A stretch of 64,000 nt of DNA from NCBI GenBank assembly GCA_009809945.1, contig WTPW01000708.1, forward strand, positions 42,439 to 106,438, given 5' to 3'. The stretch is from Gigaspora margarita (Eukaryota; Glomeromycota; Glomeromycetes; Diversisporales; Gigasporaceae). Below, piece after piece: positions 25,691 through 34,969 of the stretch; position 1 is the first letter of the stretch; every line of letters starts with the position of its first letter. A model generated the notes under the pieces. That model made no database searches and was not told where the DNA came from. It worked only from the letters and a program-made list of their open reading frames with translations. Position numbers and translations under genes: made by a program.

Positions 25691-25744
25691 AATAAACATT
25701 AGCGATTAGCTGGGCATATCTGTTAGTCTACTTGGATCAGCCTG

Positions 25745-25830
25745 ACAGGTCACTCACAGGCAGTATTGTACATTTTCACTGTCCCAGCCTTTTTTTGGCA
25801 TGTCCCAATGTTCCCAAGTCTTAATAATTA
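25745..25830. mobile_element. Truncated end of a CAGTGTTGT hAT MITE
   Basis: GGCAGTATTGTACATTTTCACTGTCCCAGCC and the following CTTAATAATTAATAAGTTAA resemble the left third of the intact copy at 42488-42767. No right end or duplication is present. Confidence 0.5.
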
Positions 25831-26266
25831 ATAAGTTAATTTAAAAAAGGGAATTGCTATTTCTACCATGGTTACATGAGATTTTTTATTTTTAGAATTA
25901 AAATAATATATCTAATTCTACTTCTAACTTTAATTCTAACCTAATCCTAACCCTAAAACTAATAAGTAAACCTCCTTTAGCTTTTAATTAAAAGTTGTAG
26001 AGCTCATTTTCCTGATTCTAATTGTTGTTAAATTATCAAAATCAGCCTGGTGAATCCCAAGATACTTGGGATCAAAGAAGAGAACATAAGGATCAGCAAA
26101 TTCACTATTATACAAAGCTAGAAAAAGCTATCAAATGAAAAATCATGATTAGCGCAGAACTTTATTATGATAATTGGCTTTGGGCTCTTAAGTAAAGTTA
26201 TTCTTTGACTTAAAAAAATGCTAGTTTCTTAAGACGTATTTTATTATTTTCTTAGTAAAATTTTTT

Positions 26267-27821
26267 TTTTTTGAATTTTGGCAGTCCTGCTTTTATTTTC
26301 TCAGAAAACTTTAAAATAACTACCGTATATTCCCGAAAATAAGCTACCCCCATGATCGATGATGGTCGCTACATAGTAAAGGCTAAATTTTACTATGCAA
26401 ATCGTTCATAATCGCTTAAGTAAACTTAATCAGGAGATCAAAACGCATATACTCTGAAATTTTCATGCAAATAGAAGAACTTTTTATTATTTGAGTTTTA
26501 ATTTTTACGTTCGACGGAAAAATTAAAAATTTTTTAAAAAATATATACGACGAACGTAAAAATTAAAACTCAAATAATAAAAAGTTCTCCGATTCACATG
26601 AAAATTTCGCAGTATATGCATTTTGATCTTCTTAATAAGTTTACTTAAGCGATTTTGATCGATTTACATAGTAAAATTTGGACTTTACTATGTAACGACT
26701 ACTTACGATCGCTAAAAATCTCTTTCACCCGAAAATAAGCTACCCCCCGTTTTTTTTACTTAAAATCGCAAAAAAAATTGTAGCTTATTTTCGGGAACCT
26801 ACGGTATTACATTTACAATGTATTATTACGTTTTCTATTTAATATAAAAGCACATTCAGATTTTCCTTACGGCGCTTAAATGTGACTAGTCGCAGCAAGA
26901 ATTCCCTCCTGAAAAAATCTTCTGACCATCATCCGATTACTTTGATCATCGGTGGCACCTGCTGGCCATGTCTGGACTACCTATTCTTTCTTTAAAACTT
27001 CTCCTACCTAGGTCCGAGCAGAATAGTTTAACTCTTACTCTCATATGAGAAAAGAAAAATATATGCCATAATTACAAAAGAAAAAAAACATTTAGGAAAC
27101 GAAAAGAGAGAAAAGAAAAGAACAAGAAGAAAAAAAACAAAACATAAATTCTAAATGTGATTCAATTATAACCGAACAAAGATGAAAAAAGCAAAAAAAA
27201 GAATAAAGTAATCTGACATATACATAAAACAAAAGAAACCAAAAACGAAAGTTCTGAAAAAAAGGAAAGTGCTAGAAAATTCTAGCAGTAGATTCTAACT
27301 CGTGGTTTTTCCAAAACACCTACACGTGCTTCTTCGTTTATACTCAGAGCCCAGAATCCAAAATGGCCGGTGCCTTCCCAAATTGGACAGAATAAACATT
27401 GCCGATCTTTTGGAGGGGTACACCAAAAAGCCCACTTTTGTTAAAAAATAATTTGAGTCGTCAGCACCAGAGGTTCACTTGTATATTTATAAAGAGCGTA
27501 GGTCTTTTCTTAAGTAGTTTTAATCGACCACATGATAGCACTCCTTCGAGTAGGGCAGTACTTGCTTTTCGGTGAGTGATAAACTCTGAGCTTGTTAGCA
27601 TATAGTCTATAAACTCTATCTCTAAACGACAAGTGCCATACTTTGCTTTCCACGGTGAGTGATAAACTCTAAGCTTGTCGGCAGGCAGTCTATGAACTTT
27701 ACCTCTAAACGACAAGTGCCGTCTTATTTATTTGGGTTTCCTGTTACCTTTCTACTGTATGTCGTTAAAATCTATTTCTCAAAAATTTTGGTATATTTGT
27801 TGGTACAAGTGATCGTCGAAG
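26267..27821 (-). mobile_element. RE1 retroelement copy b
   Basis: It is bounded by a 15-bp duplication TTAGTAAAATTTTTT (26252-26266 and 27822-27836). The uninterrupted equivalent of the target is readable at 32030-32075 in the sister tandem unit. The element-sense 3' end reads AATAAAAGCAGGACTGCCAA then an A-run; the 5' end carries CGACGATCACTTGTACCAA. The body contains the A-rich block, a CCGATCTTTTGGAGGGGTAC motif shared with copies a and c, and a ~65-bp tandem duplication (GGTGAGTGATAAACTCT...) at 27570-27715. A TA-flanked MITE (26321-26806) is nested inside. Confidence 0.88.
26321..26806. mobile_element. TIR element with TACCGTA ends nested in RE1 copy b
   Basis: The ends TACCGTATATTCCCGAAAAT and, inverted, TACCGTAGGTTCCCGAAAAT continue as AAGCTAC on both sides. 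A TA target duplication is possible if the outer TA is counted as target, which would suggest a Tc1/mariner-like element. The interior is itself a long palindrome centred near 26525 (CATAGTAAA..., GTAAAAATTAAAACTCAAAT). Relatives are at 49252-49571 and 49980-50292, and the internal palindrome recurs at 45055-45412. Confidence 0.8.
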
Positions 27822-28074
27822 TTAGTAAAATTTTTTATTATGATAAAAAATGTTTTAAAATATAAGTAAAGAAAAGCAAATCTAAGTTAGAAAAAAGCTG
27901 GCAATGAAAAATCATAATTTGCACAGAATTTTATTAGAGAAGTGTTATTAATCATCTGATTTTTTTACTTAGTAGCCTACCCCCTCTCCCCCCTACCTGA
28001 CTTTAAAAATTAGCCAATCAAATTATATAAAAATTTATATATATATATATAAATTTATATAATATAATCTTTAA

Positions 28075-28378
28075 ACATTAATAACTTTTGATCCACTGAT
28101 CCAATTTAGATAATTAACTACCAAAATGATCCTCTCGATGAGACGATTCTAATGAATCCAAAATCATTCAAATCTTATTACGGGATCACGAGATCATTAG
28201 AGGTTTGTGTTATATTTATTATATAGTAAATATAACACAAACCTCTAACGATACCGGGATCACGTGATCAGATTTGAATAATTTTGGATTCATTAGAATC
28301 ATCTCATCGAGAGAATCATTTTGGTAGTTAAATCATCTAAATTGGATCAGTGGGTCAAAAGTTATTAATGTTTAAATA
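28075..28378. repeat. ~300-bp palindromic cassette inside the H2 element
   Basis: A long inverted repeat is centred at about 28227 on TATATAGTAAATATA. Its arms run GATCCACTGATCCAATTTAG, ACTACCAAAATGATCCTCTC, GAGACGATTCTAATGAATCC. A second copy lies at 29265-29567 and a relative at 1-585. Confidence 0.85.
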
Positions 28379-28410
28379 TTATATTATTTTTTAAATAGTA
28401 TATATTTTTT

Positions 28411-28800
28411 TAAACTATACCTCTAATGGCGTGTAACATAATTTTTTCAGCCAATTAAAATGAAATGTAGTAATCTGACACTCCCTCCTTCTCTCTATAT
28501 TTTAATTGGCTAGAGAGAAGGAGGGGTGTCAAGTTACTACATTTCATTTTAATTGGCTAAAAAATTATGTTACACACCATTAGGGGTGTAATTTAAAAAA
28601 TATATTATATTTTTTTAAACTACACCTCTAATAGCGTTTAACATAATTTTTTAGCCAATTAAAATGAAATGTAGTAACTGACACCTCTCCTTCTTTCTAG
28701 CCAATTAAAATATAGAAAGAAAGAGGGTGTCAGGTTACTACATTTCATTTTAATTGGCTGAAAAAATTATGTTACACGCTATTAGGGGCGTAGTTTAAAA
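28411..28800. repeat. Tandem pair of ~185-bp TAGCCAATTAAAA palindromes
   Basis: Two consecutive units, 28411-28596 and 28612-28800, each carry inverted ends ACACCTCTAATGGCGTGTAA and ACATAATTTTTTAGCCAATT, with AAAATGAAATGTAGTAAC inside. Their centres differ slightly (GGAGGG versus GAAAGA stems). Direct duplication of a palindromic MITE is the simplest reading. Confidence 0.8.
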
Positions 28801-28825
28801 AAATATATACTATTTAAAAATAATA

Positions 28826-29256
28826 CAGTACTAGATAGCAAAAACTATAAAGTCTAATAACTTCGTAGCAAGTAATTATTTTAAAAATCCCTCTTACAAA
28901 TTTTTTATTTGTAACCTAAACTACAAATTTGTAAGATGAATTTTTGATATCTTGTTTTTTAAAGAAGTTATAAGTGTTTAAAGTTCAGCAACATTTATAG
29001 TAAAGTAGAAATTTGGCACAGGACAATCGACCAATCAGATTGCCGCATAATCACGTGTTCGCGATTTGATTAGTTAATATTTATTATTAAAAATTATAAA
29101 ATCCAAAATTTGGCACTTATTATATAAAAAAAATTATTTTTATATTTTTAACCAATCATAATTTTGTTACACAAAAATTAGCCAAACAGAATCTTTATAA
29201 AATTCTCAAATTTGGTACCTTTAAAAAAAATGGATGGTTTTTGCTGTCTGGTACTA
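28826..29256. mobile_element. TIR element with AGTACYAGAYAGCAAAAAC ends
   Basis: The left end CAGTACTAGATAGCAAAAAC and right end (inverted) TAGTACCAGACAGCAAAAAC are 431 bp apart. The interior holds a small palindrome around TTACAAATTTTTTATTTGTA and is non-coding. No clean target duplication was found. Confidence 0.7.
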
Positions 29257-29264
29257 TATAATCT

Positions 29265-29567
29265 TTAAATATTAATAACTTATGATCCACTAATCCAATT
29301 TAGATAATTTAACTGCCCAAATGATTCTCTAGATGAGACGATTCTAATGAATCCAAAATCATCCAAATCTAATTATGTAATTCAGGGATCATTAGAGTTT
29401 TGTATTATATTTACTATATAGTAAATATAACACAAAACTCTAACGATCCCTGGATCACGTAATCAGATTTGGCTGATTTTGGATTCATTAGAATCGTCTC
29501 ATCTAGAGGATCATTTTGGTAGTTAAATCATCTAAATTGGATTAGTGGATCAAAAGTTATTAATATT
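29265..29567. repeat. Second palindromic cassette inside the H2 element
   Basis: It is the same architecture as 28075-28378, centred near 29419 (TTTACTATATAGTAAATATA). The arms carry GATGAGACGATTCTAATGAA and its complement. Confidence 0.85.
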
Positions 29568-29595
29568 TAAAGATTATATTATATAATTTATATAT

Positions 29596-29936
29596 GGGGT
29601 CATTTTTACTAAAAAGGCCCATTTTGCAATATAATCAATTTTGAGATAATTGAGTTTAATCGTTTGTTTTGATTTTCAGACTGATCCGGGATTAAGCAAA
29701 TTTCACGATTTTAATTGGTTAAAAATGACAGGTGACTATCAGATAATCTCGTGATACACTTGTACCTTAGACAGCCTCATGTAGTTTTTTTTTTACATTA
29801 TCTCCATTTTTTATTATGTAAATTACCTTTCATTTATAATTGAAAAATGTCAGTCATGTCAAAATTTACATAAATCTAATAAAAACTCATTTTTCAAAAA
29901 ATTTGCAAAATGGGCCTTTTTAGTAGAAATGACCCT
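29596..29936. mobile_element. TIR element with GGGTCATTTYTACTAAAAAGG ends
   Basis: The inverted ends GGGTCATTTTTACTAAAAAG and GGGTCATTTCTACTAAAAAG, followed by GCCCATTTTGCAA, lie about 340 bp apart. The flanks are TA repeats, so an 8-bp TATATA-like duplication is possible but cannot be proven. Non-coding. Confidence 0.8.
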
Positions 29937-30359
29937 ATATATATATACTATATATATAATATATAATATATATAAACTGACTTTAGGCCCGACCCCCACT
30001 CCCTAAAAAATCAGGTGATTAATGACACCTCTCTTATCACAATTGACTTTTGACTCCTAAGTAAACTTGTTCTTTGGCTCAAAAAAATGCTAGTTTCTTA
30101 AGACAAGTTTTATTATATCAAAAAATTTTATATATAGATATTGATTGATATATAATACTTAATTGTTTTATATCGATTATAAAATATCATTATATATCGA
30201 TTAATTGGATAAAAATCAATATATATCTAAATCGATATATATTATTTTTTCATATTAAATTGTTATATATCTATAAATCGATTATAATCAGAATTATTTG
30301 AAATGATATATAACGATTAACAGATCTTTAATGATTACATAATGTTTAGACCATCACCA

Positions 30360-30592
30360 NNNNNNNNNNNNNNNNNNNNNNNNNNNNNNNNNNNNNNNNN
30401 NNNNNNNNNNNNNNNNNNNNNNNNNNNNNNNNNNNNNNNNNNNNNNNNNNNNNNNNNNNNNNNNNNNNNNNNNNNNNNNNNNNNNNNNNNNNNNNNNNNN
30501 NNNNNNNNNNNNNNNNNNNNNNNNNNNNNNNNNNNNNNNNNNNNNNNNNNNNNNNNNNNNNNNNNNNNNNNNNNNNNNNNNNNNNNNNNNNN
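30360..30592. other. Assembly gap (233 Ns)
   Basis: The run of unknown bases lies inside the ATCGAT element, immediately after GTTTAGACCATCACCA. Apparent open frames across it are artefacts. In copy C at the end of the window the corresponding sequence reads GTTTTGACCGTCACCGGGT. Confidence 0.99.
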
Positions 30593-31334
30593 TAGAACTG
30601 GGCTGGATCAGTAGATCTGTATCTGTATTCTGAATCATACCAAGAACGCATTTAATTAATATTTTCAAAATGTTTCGATTTGTTTCAAAATGTTTTGATG
30701 ATCATAGTACAAGATCAGATTAGATCTTTGTTTATTTTTTTTTGTTTATAATTTAGATCTTCTATCACTTTTACATTGTTTTTTCATTTTTGTTTTGTTT
30801 TTTTTTGTTACGTTTCGTTTCATTTAGTATCATTTTGTTTCATTTGTTTTTTCAATTTTTTTCTTTTATTTATTATTTTTTTAATTTTTTTATTTTATTT
30901 CTACAAAAAAACACTTTTTGGCATGAAGTATAGTGACTTTCTGATACCTTGCGCAAGGCAACGCATTGGTATTGTCCTAGTTGGTATCATCGCTAGTGTT
31001 GTAGTTAATGTCGTCGTTGGTGTCGTTGTTGGAATTGTCGCTAGCTGGTGTCGTTAACGTGCCTCTCGGTATTCTTTTAGATGGTATTGCTTAGATTTTT
31101 AGTGTTCTTATAGGTTGTCTATTTGTTTTTCTTCTCTTGCATTCGTACAGGATGGTCTTGCTCATTTCTCTTGCATTCGTATGGGGTGGTCTTGCTTGTT
31201 CTCTTGCATTCGTACAGGGTCGTATGGGTAATTTTTCTTGTTTCTCTTGTATTTGTATAGGTGGTATAATACTAACACTTCTGAGAAATAGTTTTTTTTA
31301 TTTTTTTTACTTACTATTTTTTTAAAAAATAGTG

Positions 31335-31545
31335 AAAATAAGCGAATATAAGTGAATAAAAGCAAATATGAGCGAATAGAAGCAAATATAATAGTTTATT
31401 TTTTTCATTTTCATTTTTTTTGTTATTTTTTTCAGTTAATTTTATTTTATTTTATTTATTCTTTAATTTAGTAGCGAATATAAGCAAATATAAGCAAATA
31501 TAATCGAAAATAAGCAAATATAAGCAAATATAAGCAAATATAATA
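31335..31545. repeat. Tandem AAGCAAATATA / AAGCGAATAGA repeats
   Basis: Two blocks (31335-31392 and 31472-31545) of roughly 10-11-bp units are separated by a T-rich spacer that is itself duplicated (AATAGTTTATTTTTTTCATT). Low complexity; similar AAGTGAATA units are at 49750-49790 in copy B. Confidence 0.8.
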
Positions 31546-32094
31546 GTTTATTTTTTTCATTTTCATTTTATTTTCATTATTTTTTTTCGGTTTCGTTCTT
31601 GTTTTATTTTTTTGTCATTTTTTTTATAATAATATATAATATAATATATAATATTTAAAATATATATAATATATAATAATAAATAAAAAAATAAAATTTT
31701 ACATTTAATTGTGAAAACTTGCGAATATTGTATATTTAATTTAAAATATAATATATAATAATAATAAATAAAAAAACATTTTAGAAAAAGCAAAAACTTG
31801 CGAAAACCTGTAAAACGGTTAAAAATTTGCAAAAGCATGATTATGTGAATATAATAATTATTAATTGATATCATATTCGATATATATCGATTTAACCAGA
31901 TATATATCGATTACTATCACTATCGATAATAATCGGCAGGGGTGTGTGTAATTGATATATATCCTATATATATCTATATGGTTAGTAATCGATATATATC
32001 GGTCTATTTTTTTTGCTGATGTATTTTCTTAGTAAAATTTTCACTACAATAAAAAATGTTTCAAAACATATATAAAGAAAATGAATAGTTTGTG

Positions 32095-32250
32095 TAAGGG
32101 CATGACAGATATTACGTAATATCCTAGGGGGGTCAAAAAAAACTTTACATAAGACTAATTATGCAATTTGATTGGCTAATTGGTCTTATGTAGGGAGGGG
32201 GTAGCTCTCTGATAAAATGATATTACGTAATATCTGTCACAGTCCTAATA
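32095..32250. mobile_element. Palindromic MITE with TGACAGATATTACGTAATAT ends
   Basis: The left GACAGATATTACGTAATATC and right GATATTACGTAATATCTGTC are inverted around a TTGATTGGCTAATTGGTCTT core. The palindromic TATTACGTAATA motif occurs at both ends. A right-end fragment of the same family lies at about 43025-43105 and a diverged copy at 46000-46110. Confidence 0.8.
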
Positions 32251-32728
32251 GTGAATTTGCCAATCCTTATATTCTCTTCTTTGATTCCAAGTATCTTGGG
32301 ATCTACTAGGCCGATTTTGATGATTTAACTACCATTAGAATCAGAAAAATGAGCTCTACAATTTTTAATTAGAAGCTAAAGAAAGTTTACTTATTAGTTT
32401 TAGGGTTAGGGTTAGGTTAAAGATAAAGTTAGAATATAATTTTATAATATTATCTTTTAACGGTAAGCAATTGCAGGCAAATTTGTTTGCGATTTTTTGG
32501 TTTACTATATGATATATAAAATTTTATAAAATTTAAGTTTAGTACAATAAAATTTTTGTTGTAAGTAATTGATCCACTTTACAAATAGTTCAAACTTTTA
32601 CTTTGTACTATTATATAAAAGTTATATGATATACATGCTTTTACAAATTAATCTATTTTTAATAAAATGTCAGATTTTTTAAATTTTACTATTTATTTTT
32701 AATTTTCACAATATGGTTCAGTCATAGC

Positions 32729-33162
32729 AGGACCTCGAATAATCTATGTGAGGTTATATTTGAGGATCATAGTAAAAATTTTTCCTGTTAGCGTTTTACT
32801 TTGGTATATATTAGCTACATTTCAAACATCAGGTACCAACTTTGGTATCGGTTCCCAATTTTCAAAATGTAAGCTTTCAAAAAAAATTTTCAAACAGAAC
32901 TGCCACTCTCTAAACAAAAAAAACCTCGCTTTCTAAAAAAAACTGATCTGATGCTCACTATTTTTATTACCACTTTTCAAATATAACATTTGAAAAAATT
33001 ACCCTGTTACTATTCTTTCAAATATACTCATTTTGCCCATTACCCATTTTCAAATATAACCTTTTTACCCAATACCTACTTTTCAAATATAATCTTTTTA
33101 AAAAAACGGCCCTCTGTTAGCAATTTTTCAAATATGACATTATATAGATTGTTCAGGGTCCT
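32729..33162. mobile_element. AGGACCC-end MITE, duplication GTYATAGC
   Basis: The inverted ends AGGACCTCGAATAATCTATG and AGGACCCTGAACAATCTATA are flanked by GTCATAGC (32721-32728) and GTTATAGC (33163-33170), 7 of 8 identical. The interior carries repeated TTTTCAAATATAAC segments. A short frame at 32748-32936 is not protein-like. It is the same family as 43478-43668 and 36178-37488. Confidence 0.8.
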
Positions 33163-33280
33163 GTTATAGCTATAAAAAATTTTAGTAAAATATACAAAAA
33201 TTCACAATAAAAAATATTATTTATTACTTCATTTTATATTTCAAAAGTAAAAATTTGTCTTTGTATAAGAATAAAAAAAA

Positions 33281-33560
33281 AAAATTTTTAAGTTTTTTCT
33301 TTTGCCAAACCATGGCTCAATTTTATTAAATTTTCTCAAAAAAATTATGCTGATTTTAGTCAATCTAATATGGTCTGTATATATAGTATATTTGTATATA
33401 TTATTTACTTTCAGGAGTTACGCTCCTTTGGAAATAAGTGTCAGCTATCGAGGAATTCTTGCATCTTTCGAATAAGCATATCTATTAGTATTTCGAACTA
33501 TTATATTTTTTTGGTCAAATGAAAAAAAAAACTAAAAATTGAATATGCCAATAGTAAAGA
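33281..33560 (-). mobile_element. Short minus-strand retroelement tail (tentative)
   Basis: A + strand A/T run is followed by TTTTGCCAAACCATGGCTCA and ATTTTATTAAATTTTC. Read on the minus strand this resembles the TAATAAA..GCAAGACTGCC..A-run tail of RE1 and the LINE, but it is diverged. It may be a 5'-truncated copy. Nothing else is recognised here. Confidence 0.3.
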
Positions 33561-33658
33561 AGATTCATGTCTAGCAGGTAAGCTCAATGTAAATTAATGC
33601 ATAGGTCTTAAGTACTGTAGAGTATTAATAAAGGGGGAGAAGAAAGCTGTGCATTTTG

Positions 33659-33886
33659 CTAAATTTTAATTTTATAATTTTGATTATGACCACGGCCACT
33701 AAAACTATGACTATGATTTCTACAGCCACAATCACTACAGCCATGACCACTATGACTATGACTACTACAGCTACGACCACCTATAACTACTAATTTCTTC
33801 ATCATGAAGTTATTCATTTTAAAAGTCTTCGCTTTGAGTATTATAATTTTCATTATTTTCGAATTTATTCTGTTCTTAATTTTCAT
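33659..33886 (-). other. Low-complexity GACTATGAC tandem tract
   Basis: The + strand CCACTATGACTATGACTACT and related repeats give a minus-strand frame rich in Ser, His, Cys and Gly (CSSHSHSGHGCSDCGC). The frame has an ATG, but the composition follows directly from the simple repeat. I regard it as repeat-derived, not an established gene. Confidence 0.4.
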
Positions 33887-34334
33887 GGTTACTTCGTGAT
33901 AATTTTACCGCATATGTCATCATCATCCTGTTCATTAAAATCTGAAGTGTCTATTACAAAAAATAATAAAAAAGTTTTATTAAAAAAAATCAATAAAAAT
34001 ACCGTATAGTGCAGGAAATCTAAAAACACAATCACTTTATATATGTGAGAAAATTTTAAAGAGATACTTTAAATAGTAAGTTCGCACTTGATTTTTAAGC
34101 AAATTAATTTATTAAATATATTAAATGTTAATTAATATCTACATAATGCAAAAAATTAATTGGTCAATTTTTATAAAAAAATATAAAATGATCTACAACC
34201 AAATTTGGAAATTGCAAGCAAATTTGTCTGCAAAACCGTTTAAGATATATTAATTTTAAAAATAGAAAATCTTGTATAATTATAGTGGAAATAGCAAAAT
34301 ATCATGGTGGAAATAGCAATTTCCTTTAAAAAAA

Positions 34335-34494
34335 TATATAATTATATATTTTTCTAGGTGCTGAACACATTTCTAAAAAAATTAAATTAGATTATCTTAA
34401 TAAAATTTTAAGTAATTTCAATTTAAAAAATTGTTCCAAAATGTTCCAAAATGTCTCAACTCATGTTCTAACTGTCCTATATACAACACTGCCC
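34335..34494. mobile_element. Left-truncated CAGTGTTGT hAT MITE
   Basis: The sequence from TAGGTGCTGAACACATTTCT to ATACAACACTG matches the right two thirds of the intact 42488-42767 copy (TAGATGCTGAACACATTCTA ... GACAACACTG). The left terminus is lost. Confidence 0.65.
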
Positions 34495-34629
34495 ATGTGT
34501 GACAGGTCTAAATACTAATAAAGAGAAGTGGAGTGTCTTGGTCTAATTTGGCTAAAGGAAATTCTATGTCATTAAATACATTTTAAAATAAGTATTATAA
34601 GTATTGATTTACAATGATAAATATTACAA

Positions 34630-34815
34630 TCATTATAAGTGATATAAGCATTATAAGCGATATAATCGTTATAAGCGGTATAAGCTTTATAAGCATTATA
34701 AGCAGTATAAGTAGTATAAGTATTATAAATATTATAAGCAGTATAGGCATTGTAAGCGGTATAAGTAGTATAAGCATTATAAGCATTATAAGCAGTATAA
34801 GCATTATAAGCGATA
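34630..34815. repeat. 9-bp minisatellite (TATAAGCRN)
   Basis: About twenty units of the form TATAAGC plus two variable bases run without interruption (TATAAGCAT, TATAAGCGA, TATAAGTAG). Because 9 is a multiple of 3, both strands stay open for about 70 codons of I/S/G repeats, giving spurious open frames. Confidence 0.9.
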
Positions 34816-34969
34816 TGAACTATTCTAAATGTCTAACTTCTTAAATAATAATAACAATATATAAAATACTAAAGATAATAATAAAATAGAAATAATAATA
34901 AATATTTTAATAATAATAACTACTAATTCTATAACAACAAGAAGAGAAATAGCTAGTTGCTCTAAACAA

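Larger units (their letters stand above)
27937..30033. mobile_element. 2.1-kb H2 TIR element with nested palindromes, TTA duplication
   Basis: Its ends are GAGAAGTGTTATTAATCATC and, inverted, GAGAGGTGTCATTAATCACC, each followed by TGATTTTTT. TTA occurs at 27934-27936 and 30034-30036. The empty site is visible in the sister tandem unit at 26150-26190 (CAGAACTTTATTATGATAAT). The interior contains two palindromic cassettes, two small TAGCCAAT palindromes and two further TIR elements. A 3-bp TWA duplication fits PIF/Harbinger-like elements. No transposase is encoded. Confidence 0.85.
30118..32019. mobile_element. ATCGAT-end element, copy A (contains a gap)
   Basis: Its ends are made of repeated GATATATATCGATT-type palindromes (30127-30330 and 31870-32010). 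It sits in the second tandem unit, whose uninterrupted counterpart is at about 26226-26266. The interior after the gap starts CTGGGCTGGATCAGTAGATCTG and ATCATACCAAGA, followed by a T-rich strand, a GTGTCGTTG-type tract (30960-31055), CTCTTGCATTCGTA repeats (31135-31235) and AAGCAAATATA tandems. The same interior starts at about 48425 in copy B. Open frames here are low-complexity. The transposon class is unknown. Confidence 0.6.
25905..32455. mobile_element. Large TIR element with tandem interior, heavily loaded with insertions
   Basis: A ~210-bp inverted repeat defines the ends: 25905-26113 (CTAACCTAATCCTAACCCTA, CTTTTAATTAAAAGTTGTAG, CCCAAGATACTTGGGATC) and its reverse complement at 32243-32455. 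Between them a roughly 195-bp unit (AAAAAGCTRKCAA... TGCTAGTTTCTTAAGAC... CTTAGTAAAATTTT) occurs twice in tandem, at 26128-27889 and 27890-32090. Each copy is swollen by different insertions: RE1 copy b in the first; the H2 element and the ATCGAT element in the second. Palindromes with related end sequence occur at 45640-46830. Confidence 0.65.
32458..34245. mobile_element. Possible 1.8-kb TIR element with AACGGT / GCAAATTTG ends
   Basis: The left end TTTTAACGGTAAGCAATTGC and AGGCAAATTTGTTTGC is mirrored at the right by GCAAGCAAATTTGTCTGC and AAAACCGTTTAAG. The arm is about 40 bp with mismatches. Inside are a hAT-like MITE (32729-33162), a poly-T/LINE-like tail at 33280 and a repetitive frame at 33.7 kb. 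Boundaries are plausible but no target duplication is clear. Confidence 0.4.

Noticed and set aside
28826..29256. 8-bp hAT duplication for the AGTACYAGA element
   Set aside because: Flanks AAATAATA and TATAATCT do not match.
30342..30668. Three open frames spanning the assembly gap
   Set aside because: They are created by unknown bases.
31563..31874. 103-codon minus-strand frame
   Set aside because: I/Y/K-rich translation of AT-rich element interior; no support from copy B.
34595..34844. Two opposing hydrophobic frames that look like membrane peptides
   Set aside because: Both are products of the 9-bp tandem repeat.
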